Shown: piece after piece, positions 55,054 to 63,730 of the stretch
Layout of the letters: each line of letters starts with the position of its first letter
Numbering within the stretch: position 1 is the stretch's first letter
From: Herpetosiphon llansteffanensis
GTDB taxonomy: Bacteria > Chloroflexota > Chloroflexia > Chloroflexales > Herpetosiphonaceae
DNA length: 64,000 nt
Direction of reading: 5' to 3'
Assembly (NCBI RefSeq): GCF_003205875.1
Contig: NZ_PUBZ01000169.1
Location: 84,446 to 148,445 of the forward strand
Notes under the pieces: model-generated
Seen by the model: only the letters and a program-made list of their open reading frames with translations
Told to the model about the DNA's origin: nothing
Databases searched by the model: none
Made by a program: the position numbers and the translations under genes

Positions 55054-55620
55054 ATGAGTTTGACCGTAACGCAAACGGCGCTTGATGGCGTTGTCATTAT
55101 TAAACCAAGCGTGTTTGCCGATGAACGCGGCTTCTTCCTTGAAACATACCACCAGACCAAGTTTGCTGAACTCGGTCTGCCTACCGATTTTGTTCAAGAT
55201 AATCACTCACGTTCCAAGCAAGGCGTGCTGCGTGGCTTACATTATCAAGATGAGCGCCAGCCAATGGATAAATTGGTGCGCTGTAGTCTTGGTAAAATTT
55301 TCGATGTAGCAGTGGATTTGCGCGTGGGTTCGCCGACTTTTGGTAAATGGGTTGGGGTTGAACTTAGCGCCGATAACTTTTTACAGTTCCTGATTCCTTC
55401 AGGCTTTGGCCATGGCTTTGTGGTGCTCTCGGAGTTTGCCGAAGTGCAATATCGCTGTACAGGCTTATATGCGCCAGAAACTGAGGGCGCGGTGTATTGG
55501 AACGATCCACAAATTGGCATCGAATGGCCAATCAGCGAGCCAACGCTCTCAGGTCGTGACCAAGCTGCAATGAGCCTCGAAGCCTATTTAGAAAATCCGG
55601 CGTTTCGCTATCGTGGGTAA
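55054..55620 (+). CDS. rfbC: dTDP-4-dehydrorhamnose 3,5-epimerase
   Basis: Epimerises C3 and C5 of dTDP-4-keto-6-deoxyglucose in dTDP-rhamnose synthesis. The 188-residue length is normal. Key motifs: ADERGFFLETYHQTKFAELG, NHSRSKQGVLRGLHYQ with the catalytic His, DVAVDLRVGSPTFGKW and IPSGFGHGFVVLSEFAEVQYRCT. A TATAAT at 55005-55010 is the likely -10. AAAGGA precedes the ATG at 55054. The other rfb genes are not in the window. Confidence 0.95.
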   Translation: MSLTVTQTALDGVVIIKPSVFADERGFFLETYHQTKFAELGLPTDFVQDNHSRSKQGVLRGLHYQDERQPMDKLVRCSLGKIFDVAVDLRVGSPTFGKWVGVELSADNFLQFLIPSGFGHGFVVLSEFAEVQYRCTGLYAPETEGAVYWNDPQIGIEWPISEPTLSGRDQAAMSLEAYLENPAFRYRG

Positions 55621-55670
55621 TTGGCTATGGGTTAGGTGCTTGGATTGCTCCTAGTTCACCACCCTTCCGT

Positions 55671-55713
55671 CCCGCCTCAAGGCGGGAGACGCAGGGGGTT
55701 TTCATCCCCCTGC
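55671..55713. repeat. Two adjacent hairpins downstream of rfbC
   Basis: CCCGCC-TCAA-GGCGGG (55671-55686) and GCAGGGGG-TTTTCAT-CCCCCTGC (55691-55713) are perfect stems in the 207-bp gap between convergent rfbC and aroKB. They could act as terminators for either gene, although the T run only begins at about 55735. They may also be repeat elements. Confidence 0.6.
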
Positions 55714-55827
55714 ACCCCCTAATATTGGTTTTATAGATTGTTTTTATTAATGCTGATGCCCCACACATCCTCTTAATATAGGCTAAAAACCTCTCGCCTA
55801 CTGAACACGGGTGAGGAGATCAATATT

Positions 55828-57447
55828 TTAGGCTTGGTCGACTAGTTCATGAACCAGTTTGCGCACCAGTTCTGGATCGACGTGCGACTCAACTTGGGCA
55901 TGGCCAATTTTGGTTGGCAGCACCCAGCGCACGCTGCCCTTGGCGCGTTTTTTATCCAAGTTGAGTGCTGTCAGCGTGGCCTCGATGTCCAAATCGCGCG
56001 GCAATGCTGTGGGCAGATCCAAGGCTTGCAACAAGGCACGTTGGCGTTCGGCCTCGGCGCTTGTCCACATGCCAAGCTGCACTGCAAGGTTGGCGGCAAA
56101 GGTCATGCCAATTGCTACTGCCTCGCCATGCACATAGCGTTTGTAGTGGGTTGCGGCCTCAACTGCTTGGCCCAGCGTATGGCCATAATTCAACAGCATG
56201 CGCTCGCCAGTTTCGCGTTCATCGCGATTGACCACGCCAATTTTAACTGCCGCCGAACGCACCAACAGCTCGCTGGTGATGTTGGCGGGCACATCATTGA
56301 GGCTGGCTCCTGCACGCTCCAAATCATCAAACAACGCTGCATCAGCAATAACGCCATGTTTGACGGCTTCGGCCCAGCCTGCGGCACGTTCGCGGCGTGG
56401 CAAGCTGCTCAGCACTGCATCATCAATTAATACCAAGCGTGGCGGATGAAACGCGCCAATTAAATTTTTGCCGCGTGGGTGATTAATGCCCGTTTTGCCG
56501 CCAATGCTGCTATCGATCATCGCCAAAATGGTGGTTGGCAACTGCACAACCGCGATGCCGCGCAAAATTGAGGCCGCGATAAAGCCCGCCAAATCGCCAA
56601 CCACGCCGCCACCAAGCGCCAAAACGGTATCGCCACGCTGCACGCCATTTTCCAGCAGCCAGGTGTAGAGTTCGCCCGCTTGTTGCCATGATTTGCTGGC
56701 TTCTTGGGCCGGAATATCGTAGCGTTGGCAGCTAAAACCTGCATTCTCCAAGGCTTGGCTCACGGTTGGCGCATACAGCGGCCCAACATGGGTATCGCTG
56801 ATCAGCCAGCATGTGCCGGTCAAGCCAAGGTTGGCAAGTTCGTTGGGCAGCGCTGCCAGTGCGCCGCTTTTGACATAATAGCGACTGTTGAACGAGCTAA
56901 ATACTTCGCTGACCTGGGGCTTGCCCACCAAGCCCCAAGCGCGAATCAGTTGCTCAACCACAATCTGCGGCGCTAAACCATCGGTCTGGATGGTCCAATT
57001 GGCAAGCGTGCTATAAAGTGGCAAGCGCTCAGCCAGCTGAATGACCAGTTTTTGGCTCACATCGTCGGCCAACAATGGCCGTGGATTACTTGGATCGTTG
57101 CTGAGCCTTTGAACCAAGGTGCTGATGGCGCTGGTGAGATACACACACCAGGCTTGTTCGCGCAGCAATTGGCGATTAACTTCGCGCAAAACGATGCCGC
57201 CACCGCATGCGATGACGGCCTGTTCGGTTTGTAATGCTTGCACCAAGGCAGCTGTTTCGCGTTCGCGAAAACCAGCCTCGCCCTCGTCGCCAAAAATCTC
57301 GCTAATGCTTTTTTCTGCTCGCTCGATAATCAGTTGATCTAAATCGATAAAACGCCAGCCGAGGGCTTGAGCCAAGCCTACGCCAACGGTGCTTTTGCCT
57401 GCGCCGCTTGGGCCAATTAATGCAATCGATTGCCCAGATGGTTGCAT
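55828..57447 (-). CDS. aroKB: Shikimate kinase fused to 3-dehydroquinate synthase
   Basis: The 539-residue protein joins two shikimate-pathway enzymes. The N-terminal half (1-175) is a shikimate kinase: P-loop GPSGAGKSTVG, LDQLIIERA, ACGGGIVLR. The C-terminal half (about 185-539) is dehydroquinate synthase, with LGGGVVGDLAGFIAASILRG, QLPTTILAMIDSSIGGKTGIN, GWAEAVKHG and LNYGHTLGQAVE. It therefore catalyses the DHQ-forming and the shikimate-phosphorylating steps, which are not adjacent in the pathway. Separate aroK and aroB genes are the norm in most bacteria, often next to each other, so a fusion is a plausible outcome. A short membrane gene lies upstream. Confidence 0.95.
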   Translation of the reverse strand: MQPSGQSIALIGPSGAGKSTVGVGLAQALGWRFIDLDQLIIERAEKSISEIFGDEGEAGFRERETAALVQALQTEQAVIACGGGIVLREVNRQLLREQAWCVYLTSAISTLVQRLSNDPSNPRPLLADDVSQKLVIQLAERLPLYSTLANWTIQTDGLAPQIVVEQLIRAWGLVGKPQVSEVFSSFNSRYYVKSGALAALPNELANLGLTGTCWLISDTHVGPLYAPTVSQALENAGFSCQRYDIPAQEASKSWQQAGELYTWLLENGVQRGDTVLALGGGVVGDLAGFIAASILRGIAVVQLPTTILAMIDSSIGGKTGINHPRGKNLIGAFHPPRLVLIDDAVLSSLPRRERAAGWAEAVKHGVIADAALFDDLERAGASLNDVPANITSELLVRSAAVKIGVVNRDERETGERMLLNYGHTLGQAVEAATHYKRYVHGEAVAIGMTFAANLAVQLGMWTSAEAERQRALLQALDLPTALPRDLDIEATLTALNLDKKRAKGSVRWVLPTKIGHAQVESHVDPELVRKLVHELVDQA

Positions 57448-57523
57448 GGTTGTATCCTTCCGTTACCACTAATGCCAATCTTGGCTTCTCATCTGGAGCG
57501 AATGGTAGCACCTTTGGCGATGC

Positions 57524-57661
57524 TCAGGCAAATTGGGTGATTAAGCGCTGAACGATGCTGGTTGCAGTGGCTTGATCCTCGCCACCAAGCGCCACGATCA
57601 CCAAGAGAATCAAGAGTATAATAACCACCAATAAGATAAAGAAAATCACACCACGATCCAC
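57524..57661 (-). CDS. Small membrane protein, 45 residues
   Basis: The GTG at 57661 has AAGGAGG 7 bp upstream. The product has a long hydrophobic helix (FILLVVIILLILLVIVAL, about 8-25) and a tail ending IVQRLITQF. It lies 76 bp before aroKB on the same strand and in the 360-bp gap to prmC. No family recognised; the strong ribosome site makes it likely real. Confidence 0.7.
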   Translation of the reverse strand: MDRGVIFFILLVVIILLILLVIVALGGEDQATATSIVQRLITQFA

Positions 57662-57807
57662 AATCCAACCTCCTTCGAGTGTGAAACTGCCGCGCCTGTG
57701 AGTTTGTTTGCTGCTAGCGCAATGATGCCTGATTCGCCAAGGAGTCTCTAGATGTGCAGATTACGAGTGCATTACGTAGGTATCGCAATATGCTGAGGAA
57801 TTCCTGA

Positions 57808-58659
57808 ATGGCAACCATAACTTTGCGCGAAGCATTAATTGAGGCCGCCAACCAATTGAGCAGCGTTTCGCTGACTCCGCAGCTTGATGCGCGGGTGTTG
57901 TTGGCGCATGTGCTCGGCCTCGATTCGACCCAAATTTTGGCCCGCTTCAACGAGCAACTTGCTGCTGAGCAGGCCGCTAGCTTTCAACAGTTGCTTAAAC
58001 GGCGCAGTGCCCTAGAACCAATTGCCTACCTGATAGGCTCGCGCGAATTCTATGGCTTAACATTTAACGTTGATCAACGGGTTTTGGTGCCGCGGCCTGA
58101 TACCGAGATTTTGGTCGAACAAGCACTCACTTGGATTAAGCAGCAAAATCGGCCTTTGGTGGTGGCCGATATTGGCACTGGCAGCGGTTGTATTGCGGTG
58201 GCGGTGGCCAAACATGCTCCCAATATCAAAGTATATGCGGTCGATCTTTCGCCAGATGCCTTGGCGGTGGCCCAAAGCAATGTTGAGCGCCATGGCCTGC
58301 AACAGCAAATTCAGCTGATTCATGGAGATGGCGTGAGCCAATTGCCCGAGAAAATTGATTTGCTGTTGAGCAACCCTCCCTATACCTTGCTCGATGAAAT
58401 TGATCCTGGCGTGCGCTTGCATGAGCCAACGCTGGCGCTTGATGGCGGCCCCGATGGCTTGGATTGCTATCGCCAATTGTTGCCAGCAACAGCTACAGTT
58501 CTGCGCCAAGGCCGGCCAACCACAGCGTTGTTTGAGATTGGGGCTTGGCAAGGGCCAGACGTGGTTGCGCTTGCCCAAGCCAGTTTTCCTCATGCCACAA
58601 TTCAGTTGCTGCGCGATTTAGCAGCCCGTGATCGGGTGGTGCAGATCGAGCAAACCTAG
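57808..58659 (+). CDS. prmC: Peptide chain release factor N5-glutamine methyltransferase
   Basis: Methylates the GGQ glutamine of release factors. The 283-residue enzyme has an N-terminal helical domain (1-75), the SAM-site VADIGTGSGCIAVAVA and the catalytic NPPY motif (LLLSNPPYTLL), with YLIGSREFYGL and VLVPRPDTEILVEQAL before. AGGA lies upstream of the ATG. Its 3' end overlaps the CAP-domain gene by 4 bp. No prfA is next to it. Confidence 0.95.
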   Translation: MATITLREALIEAANQLSSVSLTPQLDARVLLAHVLGLDSTQILARFNEQLAAEQAASFQQLLKRRSALEPIAYLIGSREFYGLTFNVDQRVLVPRPDTEILVEQALTWIKQQNRPLVVADIGTGSGCIAVAVAKHAPNIKVYAVDLSPDALAVAQSNVERHGLQQQIQLIHGDGVSQLPEKIDLLLSNPPYTLLDEIDPGVRLHEPTLALDGGPDGLDCYRQLLPATATVLRQGRPTTALFEIGAWQGPDVVALAQASFPHATIQLLRDLAARDRVVQIEQT

Positions 58660-59702
58660 CGTGCGCCAAAATTGGCAGTCCAGTAGATTTTATAGGTTGT
58701 ATTTGGATTGCGGGCGATGCCAATGCCAATTTCTGTTACATCGGCGGAGAGCATATTTGTGCGATGGCCGGGGCTTTGCATCCACGCATCAACCAAGGCT
58801 TGAACATCGGTATAGCCAGCTGCCAAATTTTCGGCCCAAGCCCGCCACGAGTAGCCAACCCGTTGCATGCGTTCGCCAGCATTGGAGCCATCGCTGCCCG
58901 TATGCTCGAAGAAGTCGTTGCGCGCCATATCATCACTATGAATTTGCGCTGCTTGGTTGAGGGTTGGATTGATCGTGAGCGCACTCAGGCCGTTTTGGCT
59001 GCGCTGGCGATTAATAGCATCGACCAAGGCCGTGACTTCGCTCGGATAACTGGGGTTGGTCGCGGGCTTGAGTTCTGCGCCCAAACGGCCAAGCAAAATT
59101 CCCGCGCTAGGGTGATTTTCGAGCCGAGCGCGTTCAAACCATTGGGTCATCACCCAATCGCCGTCGGGGTTTTGCTCAAGGCGCGGCTCGGTGAGCGGCA
59201 AGCCCAGCAAACTCAACGATTGCTCGTAGGCATTCAGCGAATCGTCGAGCAAGCCATGATTAACCCAATAGCTCAGATATGGCTCACAAACTGAGCGCCC
59301 AGTTTCGTTAAAGACCAAACAGCCTTGGGTTGATTGATTGGTTTTGGGGGCGTTGCGCCAGTTGCCATGGCGTTGCTCGTAGATTTCGGCTCCCAAACGC
59401 CCAAGCAACACATCATACGGCGCTGCTAATTCGGGGTGTAATTCAAAGCGTTGGCGCTCAAAATATTGAGTCGTAAAGCTTCCATTGGCGGTTGTTTCGC
59501 TTTGAGCAGGCGAGAGCGGATAGCCAAAAACTGCCAAGCCGCCGTTTTGTTGCCAATATTCCAAAAAGCGCCCGCTAATACAATTTGTAATGCCTGGCAC
59601 ATCAGCAAAACAGAGGTTGATTTGGGCAACAGTGCTCGTAGAATTCAGGCTTAAACTGCCGCAAACCAGCACGAGCAGCAATAAAAAACGCAAGTGCATC
59701 AT
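58656..59702 (-). CDS. Secreted CAP-domain (SCP/PR-1) protein
   Basis: The 348-residue protein begins with a signal peptide (RFLLLLVLVCGSLSL). Residues about 30-210 hold two copies of a repeat with YWQQNGGLAVFGYPLS and YWVNHGLLDDS/LLGLPLTEP, of the FGYPL kind seen in secreted Chloroflexota proteins; each copy ends in a LLGRLGAE strand. The C-terminal 130 residues form a CAP domain with HSDDMARNDFFEHTG, GERMQRVGYSW, AWMQSPGHRTNML and IGIGIARN. It is probably an extracellular protein of unknown target. It is convergent with prmC. Confidence 0.93.
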   Translation of the reverse strand: MMHLRFLLLLVLVCGSLSLNSTSTVAQINLCFADVPGITNCISGRFLEYWQQNGGLAVFGYPLSPAQSETTANGSFTTQYFERQRFELHPELAAPYDVLLGRLGAEIYEQRHGNWRNAPKTNQSTQGCLVFNETGRSVCEPYLSYWVNHGLLDDSLNAYEQSLSLLGLPLTEPRLEQNPDGDWVMTQWFERARLENHPSAGILLGRLGAELKPATNPSYPSEVTALVDAINRQRSQNGLSALTINPTLNQAAQIHSDDMARNDFFEHTGSDGSNAGERMQRVGYSWRAWAENLAAGYTDVQALVDAWMQSPGHRTNMLSADVTEIGIGIARNPNTTYKIYWTANFGAR

Positions 59703-59907
59703 TGCTCCTTGGTAAGTGTTTCAGCATCAGTCCTTGTATTGTAGCGAGCTATTGGGCGAATAAATGGGGTACTTTCTGGCTAAAAGAGGATAGCATGCCA
59801 AGCTACCGATCGTCATAGTACGATTGGCAGATTTAAACCTGCTGCGACCTTTGTTTTTACAGCGCTTTTGCGGCATACTACACAATCAAGCTACGGGAGA
59901 TCAGGTT

Positions 59908-62097
59908 ATGCAACGCATTGGGTTTCCAACCTTCACCACACCATTGATTGGCCGCGATGCAGATGTTGCAGCGCTTGTGACTCGTTTGCGGCAATCGCCA
60001 ACTCGTTTTACCACGTTGCTAGGCCCAAGTGGCACTGGCAAAACTCGCCTCAGCATTCAAATTGCCGATCGTTTGTATAGTGAGTTTCGCGATGGCGTAG
60101 CCTTTATCTCGCTCGCTACCCTCGCTGACCCCGATTTGGTGATTCCAACGATTGCCCGCACCTTTGGCTTGGCTGAGCGCGGTAGTTTGCTCTACGAAGA
60201 AGCTTTGGTGCAATTTTTGCGCGATAAGCAATGCCTGATTGTGCTCGATAATATGGAGCAGGTGATTGCTGCCGCGCCGCATGTGATTGGCTTGCTCAGC
60301 CAAACCGAGCAGGTGCGCGTGCTCGTTACTAGTCAGCAAGCTGCCAACGATCCCAACGAGGAAGTTATTCCAATTCCTCCATTGGCGATTCCGCTTGGCG
60401 GCGGCGCGGTGCAAATTGAAACCATTAGCATGAGTCCAGCGGTGGCCTTGTTTTTGGATCGGATTCGGCGCGTGCGGCCAGAATTTATGCTCGATCAAAC
60501 CAATGCCTTGCATATCGTCGAGATTTGTCGGCGCTTGCGGGGTTTGCCTTTGGCGATAGAGTTGGTTGCAGCCCATAGCGATACACTGCGGCCCGCCGAT
60601 TTGCTACTGTTGTTGCGCAATTATCTGCCTGCTGAGCAAAACGTGGGAGCCGCGCCAGCCCCTGAACAAGTGCTGCACCCAGTCTTGGATTGGTGCATTT
60701 CCTATAGTGTTCCGGCGATTCGCTGGTTGTTGCCGCGTTTGGGCGTGTTTCAGGGCGAATGGACGCTCAGCCAAGTGCAATTATTGGCCAACGAAGCTCC
60801 CAACGCGATCGATATTGCCAAAACCTTGGATGCAATGGTCGCCAAAGGGCTATTGCTGAACAACGCCGCCTCGGAAGAACCGACCTATACCATGCTCGAT
60901 ACGATTCGCCAATATGCTGCGCGCCAGCTCAAACGCAACGCCCAGTTGGATTATGCCTGTCACGATGTCCATGCCAAGGCGTTTCAACAATTGGCTTTGG
61001 ATATTGATGCGGGCATTCGCCAAGGCCAAGGGATGCTTTGGCGCAAACACCTGAATCAAGCCATGCCCAATATTCGCAGCGCCTTGCAATGGCTCTATCA
61101 ACAACAACGCTACAGCGATATTGCCCGCTTTATTGCGAGCATGGTGCTGCCGTTGTATCAACAAGGCTATATCCGCGAAGGATTGAGCTGGATTGCGCGG
61201 GTTGGGGCGCATGCTGCTAGCTTCGAGCCGCAAATTCAGCTGCATTTTGGCTATGCCAATGGCCTGCTGTCGTATGCAATTAGCGATTATCCTTCGGCGT
61301 TGCAAGCCTATGGTCAGGCGCTACCCCACGCAAAAATGCTCAACGATTTGGATTATCAAGCGCGTTTATTGAACAATCAGGGCATGATTTACGCCGAACA
61401 AGCCAATTATGCTGCTGCCCGCGAGGTCTACGAAGCGGCCTTGGCAATTCGCCAGCAACAAGCTAATGTTTGGGGCGAAGCGATTATTTTGAACAATCTT
61501 GGCTCGGTCGCGCAATTTCAAGGCGATCATCACGCTGGCCGCGATTATTTTCAAGCCAGTTTGGCAATTTACCAACAGCTCGGCGACCAAATGAGCCAAG
61601 CTGTCTCGTTTCAAAATATTGCCACGACCCAGCTGAATATGGATGAATATGCTGAGGCTGAGCAATTATTTCGTGAAAGCATCGCAATTCATCGCCAAAA
61701 CGAAGAATCATCGCCATTAATTATGGCCTTGTATGGGTTGGGCTTGGCCTTGTTGCGCCAAGCGAGCAGCAAGCGTAGCGAAGCAGGCGACGTGTTGCAC
61801 GAAGCAGTGGCGATGGCAGCGCGCTTAAATGTCCAACGTTCGTTGGCAATTTCCTTCGAGGGCTTTGCTGAATGGCTTGCACCAGTAAACCCTCACCATG
61901 CAGCCTATTTACTTGGGGGCGCGGCGAGCTTGCGCCAAGCCTGCGATGTTGGCTATTCGAGCGTCAGTTTGCGCGATGTGGCTAATCTGCGCGAGCAGCT
62001 TGACCAGCGTTTGGGCCAAATAGAGCGCCAAGCAGCCGAAGCCACTGGCGAAGCACTGAGCCAAGCCGAACTTTTGATGCTGGTTACTCAAGCCTGA
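59908..62097 (+). CDS. NB-ARC-type ATPase with TPR repeats
   Basis: The 729-residue protein has an N-terminal STAND-type NTPase: P-loop GPSGTGKTR, Walker B LIVLDNMEQ and RGLPLAIEL, the LuxR/AfsR-like order. A winged-helix part follows (about 275-330), then TPR-like repeats (about 380-680). No DNA-binding domain is visible at either end, unlike many LuxR- and AfsR-type relatives, so it may act by protein contacts. ATG at 59908 with GGGAG upstream is better than the TTG at 59824. Its last 10 bp overlap the marR gene on the opposite strand. Confidence 0.9.
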   Translation: MQRIGFPTFTTPLIGRDADVAALVTRLRQSPTRFTTLLGPSGTGKTRLSIQIADRLYSEFRDGVAFISLATLADPDLVIPTIARTFGLAERGSLLYEEALVQFLRDKQCLIVLDNMEQVIAAAPHVIGLLSQTEQVRVLVTSQQAANDPNEEVIPIPPLAIPLGGGAVQIETISMSPAVALFLDRIRRVRPEFMLDQTNALHIVEICRRLRGLPLAIELVAAHSDTLRPADLLLLLRNYLPAEQNVGAAPAPEQVLHPVLDWCISYSVPAIRWLLPRLGVFQGEWTLSQVQLLANEAPNAIDIAKTLDAMVAKGLLLNNAASEEPTYTMLDTIRQYAARQLKRNAQLDYACHDVHAKAFQQLALDIDAGIRQGQGMLWRKHLNQAMPNIRSALQWLYQQQRYSDIARFIASMVLPLYQQGYIREGLSWIARVGAHAASFEPQIQLHFGYANGLLSYAISDYPSALQAYGQALPHAKMLNDLDYQARLLNNQGMIYAEQANYAAAREVYEAALAIRQQQANVWGEAIILNNLGSVAQFQGDHHAGRDYFQASLAIYQQLGDQMSQAVSFQNIATTQLNMDEYAEAEQLFRESIAIHRQNEESSPLIMALYGLGLALLRQASSKRSEAGDVLHEAVAMAARLNVQRSLAISFEGFAEWLAPVNPHHAAYLLGGAASLRQACDVGYSSVSLRDVANLREQLDQRLGQIERQAAEATGEALSQAELLMLVTQA

Positions 62098-62585
62098 GGT
62101 TGTTCCAAATCCAGCAGCCATGTGCGCAACAATTCGGCTAATTGGGCGTGTTGCTCCGTGCTCAAGCTGGCAATCAGCCGTCGTTCGTTGGCAAGATGGG
62201 CCTCGACCGCCTGATTAATTAAATCCAGACCCTGCGCTGTGAGCTGCACCAACAGGCTGCGCCGATCGTGCGGATCGGGGATGCGCTCGATCAAACCGCG
62301 AGCAGCCAAGCGATCAAGGCGGTTGGTCATTGCTCCTGATGAAAGCATAAGCGTATTGAATAAGGCGGTTGGGCTGCGCTGATAGGGCGCTCCCGACCGC
62401 CGCAAACTTGCTAGCACATCAAATTCCCCACGTTGTAAGCCAAATTGGCTGAATACCCGCGCCAATTCACGGCTCAAATGGTGTTCCAAACGCGCAATCC
62501 GCCCAATTAAGCCAATCGGCGACGCGTCAAGCTCCGGTCGTTCGCGCTGCCACTCTGCAATAAAACAATCTACTTGGTCTTGCAT
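62088..62585 (-). CDS. MarR-family transcriptional regulator
   Basis: The 165-residue regulator has the winged helix: QRGEFDVLASLRRSG, SPTALFNTLMLSSGAMTNRLDRLAARGLI and the wing DPHDRRSLLVQLTAQG. It is divergent from an EamA transporter that it probably controls, through the symmetric promoter region between them. The start at 62585 is chosen because the promoter's -10 lies upstream of it at 62617-62622. Confidence 0.93.
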   Translation of the reverse strand: MQDQVDCFIAEWQRERPELDASPIGLIGRIARLEHHLSRELARVFSQFGLQRGEFDVLASLRRSGAPYQRSPTALFNTLMLSSGAMTNRLDRLAARGLIERIPDPHDRRSLLVQLTAQGLDLINQAVEAHLANERRLIASLSTEQHAQLAELLRTWLLDLEQPQA

Positions 62586-62608
62586 AATATATCTCGATAT
62601 AAAGATAC

Positions 62609-62645
62609 TTGACATGAAGATAAATGACGTATATCTTGATGTCAA
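62609..62645. promoter_or_regulatory. Overlapping mirror-image promoters and MarR operator
   Basis: On the plus strand TTGACA (62609-62614), 17 bp, TATCTT (62632-62637). On the minus strand TTGACA (62640-62645), 17 bp, TATCTT (62617-62622). Both promoters use the same hexamers and face away from each other across the same DNA. TCTTGATGTCAAGA (62634-62647) is a near-palindrome, and ATACTTGACATGAAGAT (62605-62621) is a degenerate second copy. TATATCTCGATATA (62588-62601) is a third. Confidence 0.8.
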
Positions 62646-62713
62646 GACAAATTATCAATACCATCAGGATAGCACAGACACGGCGCTGATGGAATTTAGC
62701 GAAGGTGGCGGCG

Positions 62714-63595
62714 ATGCAACGGCTTTGGAATATGCTACTAACGGCGATTGCGCCGATTTTATGGGGCACGACCTATATTATTACAACCGAGTGGTTGCCA
62801 GCCAACCGACCCTTGTTGGTGGGCGTGATGCGGGCCTTGCCAATTGGCCTGATCTTTTTGGCGTGGGGGCGGCAATTGCCCAAAGGCATTTGGTGGTGGC
62901 GTTCGCTGGTGCTGGGCGCGTTGAATATTGGCTTCTTCTTCCCATTATTATTTATTGCAGCCTACCGTTTGCCTGGTGGCATCGCAGCTACGTTGGGCGC
63001 ATTGCAGCCGTTTATTGTGGCATTTTGGGGCTGGATTGTGCTCAAAGAGCGGGTCAGCTCGCGCTTGCTGTTGATGGCGGGCTTAGGCGTGTTGGGGGTT
63101 GGCATGATGCTGATCAGCCCACAGGCCCAACTTGATATTTGGGGCATGCTGGCGGCGTTTGGCGGCGCGATGCTCTATGGCGTGGGCATTACGCTGAACA
63201 AACATTGGGGTCGGCCAGTGCCATTAATCACCTATACCGCTTGGCAATTGGTGGTTGGTGGCTTGATGATCGTGCCAATTGCCTTGTTGATCGAGGGCAT
63301 GCCGCCAACCTTTACGCCAACCAACTGGCTTGGTTTTGGCCTGATTGGAATTGTCAATACTGGCATTGCCTATCTCTTTTGGTTTCGCGGCATCGAGCGC
63401 CTGCCAACCACTACAATGTCATTTTTAATTTTGCTCAGCCCAGTTTCGGCGACAATTCTCGGCTGGTTGGTGCTTGATCAACGCTTGAGTTGGCTGCAAA
63501 TGCTTGGGGCGTTGGTTGTACTCGCGAGCATCGTATTGAGCCAACTGCCAAATCGCAAGCCAGCCCAGCGTTTGCAGGTAGCCCGGAGAAGCTGA
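62714..63595 (+). CDS. EamA/DMT-family transporter
   Basis: The 293-residue protein has ten hydrophobic helices in two EamA halves, from LLTAIAPILWGTTYIITTEWLP to LGWLVLDQRLSWLQMLGALVVLASIVLSQ. The second-half opener GMLAAFGGAMLYGVGITLNK is typical. ATG at 62714 is preferred to GTG at 62705, with AAGG upstream. Location opposite a MarR gene suggests export of a toxic or metabolic compound that the regulator senses. Confidence 0.9.
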   Translation: MQRLWNMLLTAIAPILWGTTYIITTEWLPANRPLLVGVMRALPIGLIFLAWGRQLPKGIWWWRSLVLGALNIGFFFPLLFIAAYRLPGGIAATLGALQPFIVAFWGWIVLKERVSSRLLLMAGLGVLGVGMMLISPQAQLDIWGMLAAFGGAMLYGVGITLNKHWGRPVPLITYTAWQLVVGGLMIVPIALLIEGMPPTFTPTNWLGFGLIGIVNTGIAYLFWFRGIERLPTTTMSFLILLSPVSATILGWLVLDQRLSWLQMLGALVVLASIVLSQLPNRKPAQRLQVARRS

Positions 63596-63730
63596 TCCAC
63601 GAAGGACACGAAGGGCCACGAAGGCAGGAAACCGCGAAGGTCACGAAGGTCACGAAGCACGATTTTTTTGCCACAGATTGGCACAGATTGTTGGGATTAT
63701 GTTCTATGTGTAATGGTTTATTGGGTTAAC
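63596..63730. repeat. Repeat modules after the EamA gene
   Basis: No gene. CACGAAGGACACGAAGGGCC and its variants are the reverse complement of the TTCGTG-type words; then CCACAGATTGGCACAGATTG and TTCTATGTGTAATGG words. All belong to the dispersed families. Confidence 0.75.
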
